64,000 nt of DNA. It comes from Mermis nigrescens. Lineage: Eukaryota > Nematoda > Enoplea > Mermithida > Mermithidae. Shown here piece after piece: positions 62,032 through 64,000 of the stretch (positions within the stretch are counted from its first letter, which is position 1; each line of letters begins with the position of its first letter). The notes beneath the pieces are model-generated. The model saw only the letters and a program-made list of their open reading frames with translations, was not told the origin of the DNA and ran no database searches. Both the position numbers and the translations under genes were made by a program. The stretch is from positions 242,701 through 306,700 of the forward strand of contig JAVLUZ010000698.1 of NCBI GenBank assembly GCA_036768485.1, read 5' to 3'.

Positions 62032-64000
62032 CTAGCAAAGAAAAATGCTCCGATGGAACAAAAAAGATGAATATACTTGGAATTGTGGATTATTATGGAT
62101 GTAAAAGGAGGGGACTAGGAAAAATCTACCTAAAGTCGGAAAATCTGCTAAAAATCACACTTTCTCTAAGCAACGCAAAAAATCGATGTATATTCTGCGG
62201 CCAACAGATTAAAATAAATATTCAACCATAACAATGATTGAAACAGCAGCACGTTAGCCATGCAGTAGCTATGGGAAATGATATGAAGTAAACTAACAGT
62301 CTTCCAAGCCAATTGAATGAAATAGCAAACATCGAAGACAATTGAAGACATGGTTGGTTTAAAACAGTAGGAAACGCGTAAGTTGACTTGAAACAGACTA
62401 AATGTAGATACACTAGCATGCCCGAAACGATTGTATGCACTAATCAATCGGCTCCTGCTTTGCTTGCTATAATGCTCATAACAAAATAAAAGAACTTTAA
62501 ATACAATACCTCTTAGTTTTCTATCAATCAGGTGCCAGCACTTTAAAAAAGTAACCTTGATAGATTACGTTTATACACTCTTATCTGAAACTTCGAACAT
62601 TATTTAAAAAAGACACTTTTTTAGAGGCCGCAGAATATACATCGATTTTTTGCGTTGCTTAGAGAAAGTGTGATTTTTAGCAGATTTTCCGACTTTAGGT
62701 AGATTTTTCCTAGTCCCCTCCTTTTACATCCATAATAATCCACAATTCCAAGTATATTCATCTTTTTTGTTCCATCGAGCATTTTTCTTTGCTAGTACAC
62801 TACTTTTAATTAGCGTGATTTCAGTACATCAGTCAGTAAACACAATCAGTAATATGCCACAATAATGACAACAGTCCAGGAACGCGGAAAACAATATTGT
62901 TCTTAACATCAGCATTATCCTTTTTAAACAAGACAACCTTATTGACACCATCCATTTTCAAATTAAAACTCCATTAAGTTATTTCTTCTTAATGTGCAGT
63001 TCACTTATAATTAAGCACAAATATTTAACCAACGAATTCACATTGCAAATCCTCACTCAATCAATACACAAGCACAATGTGTTGTGACTTTTGAAATTGA
63101 AAACACCCAATTTTCAATTTTCAAATTGAAAATTGGATCAATTTTCAAATTGAAAATTGGGTCAATTTTCAAATTGAAAATAGGGTGTTTGAATTTGCGA
63201 TAAAGAAAATAATCAAAAGATAGTCACTTGGTTTATTTAAGCCGAGTAATAAAATAACGACCGTCCACCAATTCCAAACTAAACGCGACTAATCTGATCA
63301 CTATGAAAAAGTTTTGAAAAATGAGCTTGCTAAGCGAGAGTTGTAAACCAAGAGAAACTTAAAGTTAAAACCTACCATTAAATTATTAAGAGACTTATAA
63401 AAGATTTTAAACTTTAAGAAAATGGAAAAGGCGGGATGTTGGTAAATTAGAAAGCAAAGTTTTTCGGCAAAAATTCAAAAACTTCACGCAAATATCAAAT
63501 GTAAGGAACACTAACGCTTTGATTTGGTAGTAAAATAAATTTGTAGTATAGACTACATATCAACAAATGAATAGTGCAAACTTTACACAACTACTAGGTG
63601 TAGAGAATACTAACAGTTTACGGCTTATTGATGTACAAGATTACAATAAAGCTGCATATCTTTGTCGACTTCTGTGCACAGTAGTGTGATTGCTGGTTCA
63701 TTTTAAACCACATTTGCAGGCAATTTACATCAATTAAACGATAGCTCTCTATGTGCAAGATTTTGTGAAACATATTATAAACACGGCTAAGAAGGATTTA
63801 ACTTTAATGCAACCCATTTAAGACAAAATTACATCTCTTCAATGATCTAAGGACACTTGAACATAATTTTTAAATCACTTTAGATTACTTTTTGAGGGTA
63901 AACAAACTCACTTAATTGATGTCTCACATATGAATCCTTGAAAATTTCTTGACTTCAGTTACAAAGTCTCTGCAAGTCTATCGAATTAAGGTTAACACGT
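62032..64000 (-). mobile_element. Non-autonomous Helitron-like element, third copy, runs off window
   Basis: Minus-strand 3' end TTTCTTTGCTAG|T at 62,032. From there to the window end it is the reverse complement of 50,029-51,997, including the internal inverted 3' end (62,628-62,795), the 31-bp palindromic tandem (63,105-63,184) and the GTGTAAA body beginning near 63,590. Differences are sparse substitutions and small indels, so the two copies are young. The 5' end would lie about 1.9 kb beyond the window. Confidence 0.85.
62166..62447 (-). pseudogene. Longer version of the conserved Helitron frame
   Basis: Ninety-three codons beginning MISAYNRFGHASVS and ending in the same hydrophobic segment as 51,678-51,863. 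The 5' extension includes YCFKPTMSS, where the other copy has a stop. Frame retention between two copies is weak evidence for a captured coding fragment, because the copies are young and few changes have accumulated. Confidence 0.35.

Overview
This is a eukaryotic, almost certainly metazoan, genomic window. It has an AT-rich background, GT-AG introns and one recognisable protein-coding gene on the + strand. Most of the remaining sequence is small non-autonomous transposons, simple repeats and retroelement debris. No rRNA, tRNA, CRISPR or prokaryotic operon structure was seen. The gene resembles arthropod Disabled more than anything else I can name, so a protostome invertebrate is likely, but the species cannot be fixed from this sequence.

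The gene is a Disabled (Dab) orthologue, a clathrin adaptor with an N-terminal PTB domain. Eight exons at 30,975-31,093, 33,762-33,851, 36,051-36,185, 37,486-37,590, 40,106-40,228, 41,610-41,855, 43,655-44,522 and 54,947-55,842 join in phase into one frame of about 860 residues ending in TAG. The first four encode the PTB domain. The fifth carries a clathrin box (LLDLE). The last three encode a low-complexity tail with AP-2-type DPF motifs and an SH3-binding proline stretch. The 5' end of the coding sequence is not settled. A GC-rich open stretch at 24,360-24,899 is the best candidate for an upstream exon.

Layout. About 1-4,800 holds a decayed minus-strand LTR-retrotransposon remnant (gag core, CCHC zinc knuckle, broken aspartic protease). 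At 6,009-6,806 there is a 292-bp tandem repeat. From 7,700 to 25,400 the sequence is a mosaic of small DNA transposons, several with exact 8-bp target-site duplications (hAT-like), nested in one another. A 2.95-kb Helitron-type element lies at 26,457-29,410. The Dab exons follow, and their introns are filled with the same families. The last intron (44,523-54,946) contains a serial insertion array: one (TA)n microsatellite has been hit by two hAT-like elements and a 3.87-kb Helitron-like element (45,598-52,109). After the gene come more small repeats and a third Helitron-like copy in opposite orientation that runs off the window (62,032-64,000).

The points most worth following up are: (i) Helitron-like elements with two 3' ends facing each other and a body made of degenerate GTGTAAA repeats, with the insertion site confirmed by an empty paralogous site; (ii) a foldback element whose inverted arms are 16-17-bp minisatellites, inserted in another transposon with an 8-bp duplication; (iii) a perfect GC hairpin, GGCGCTTCGCGCC, occurring 16 times in otherwise different repeat families; and (iv) the (TA)n insertion array inside the last Dab intron.
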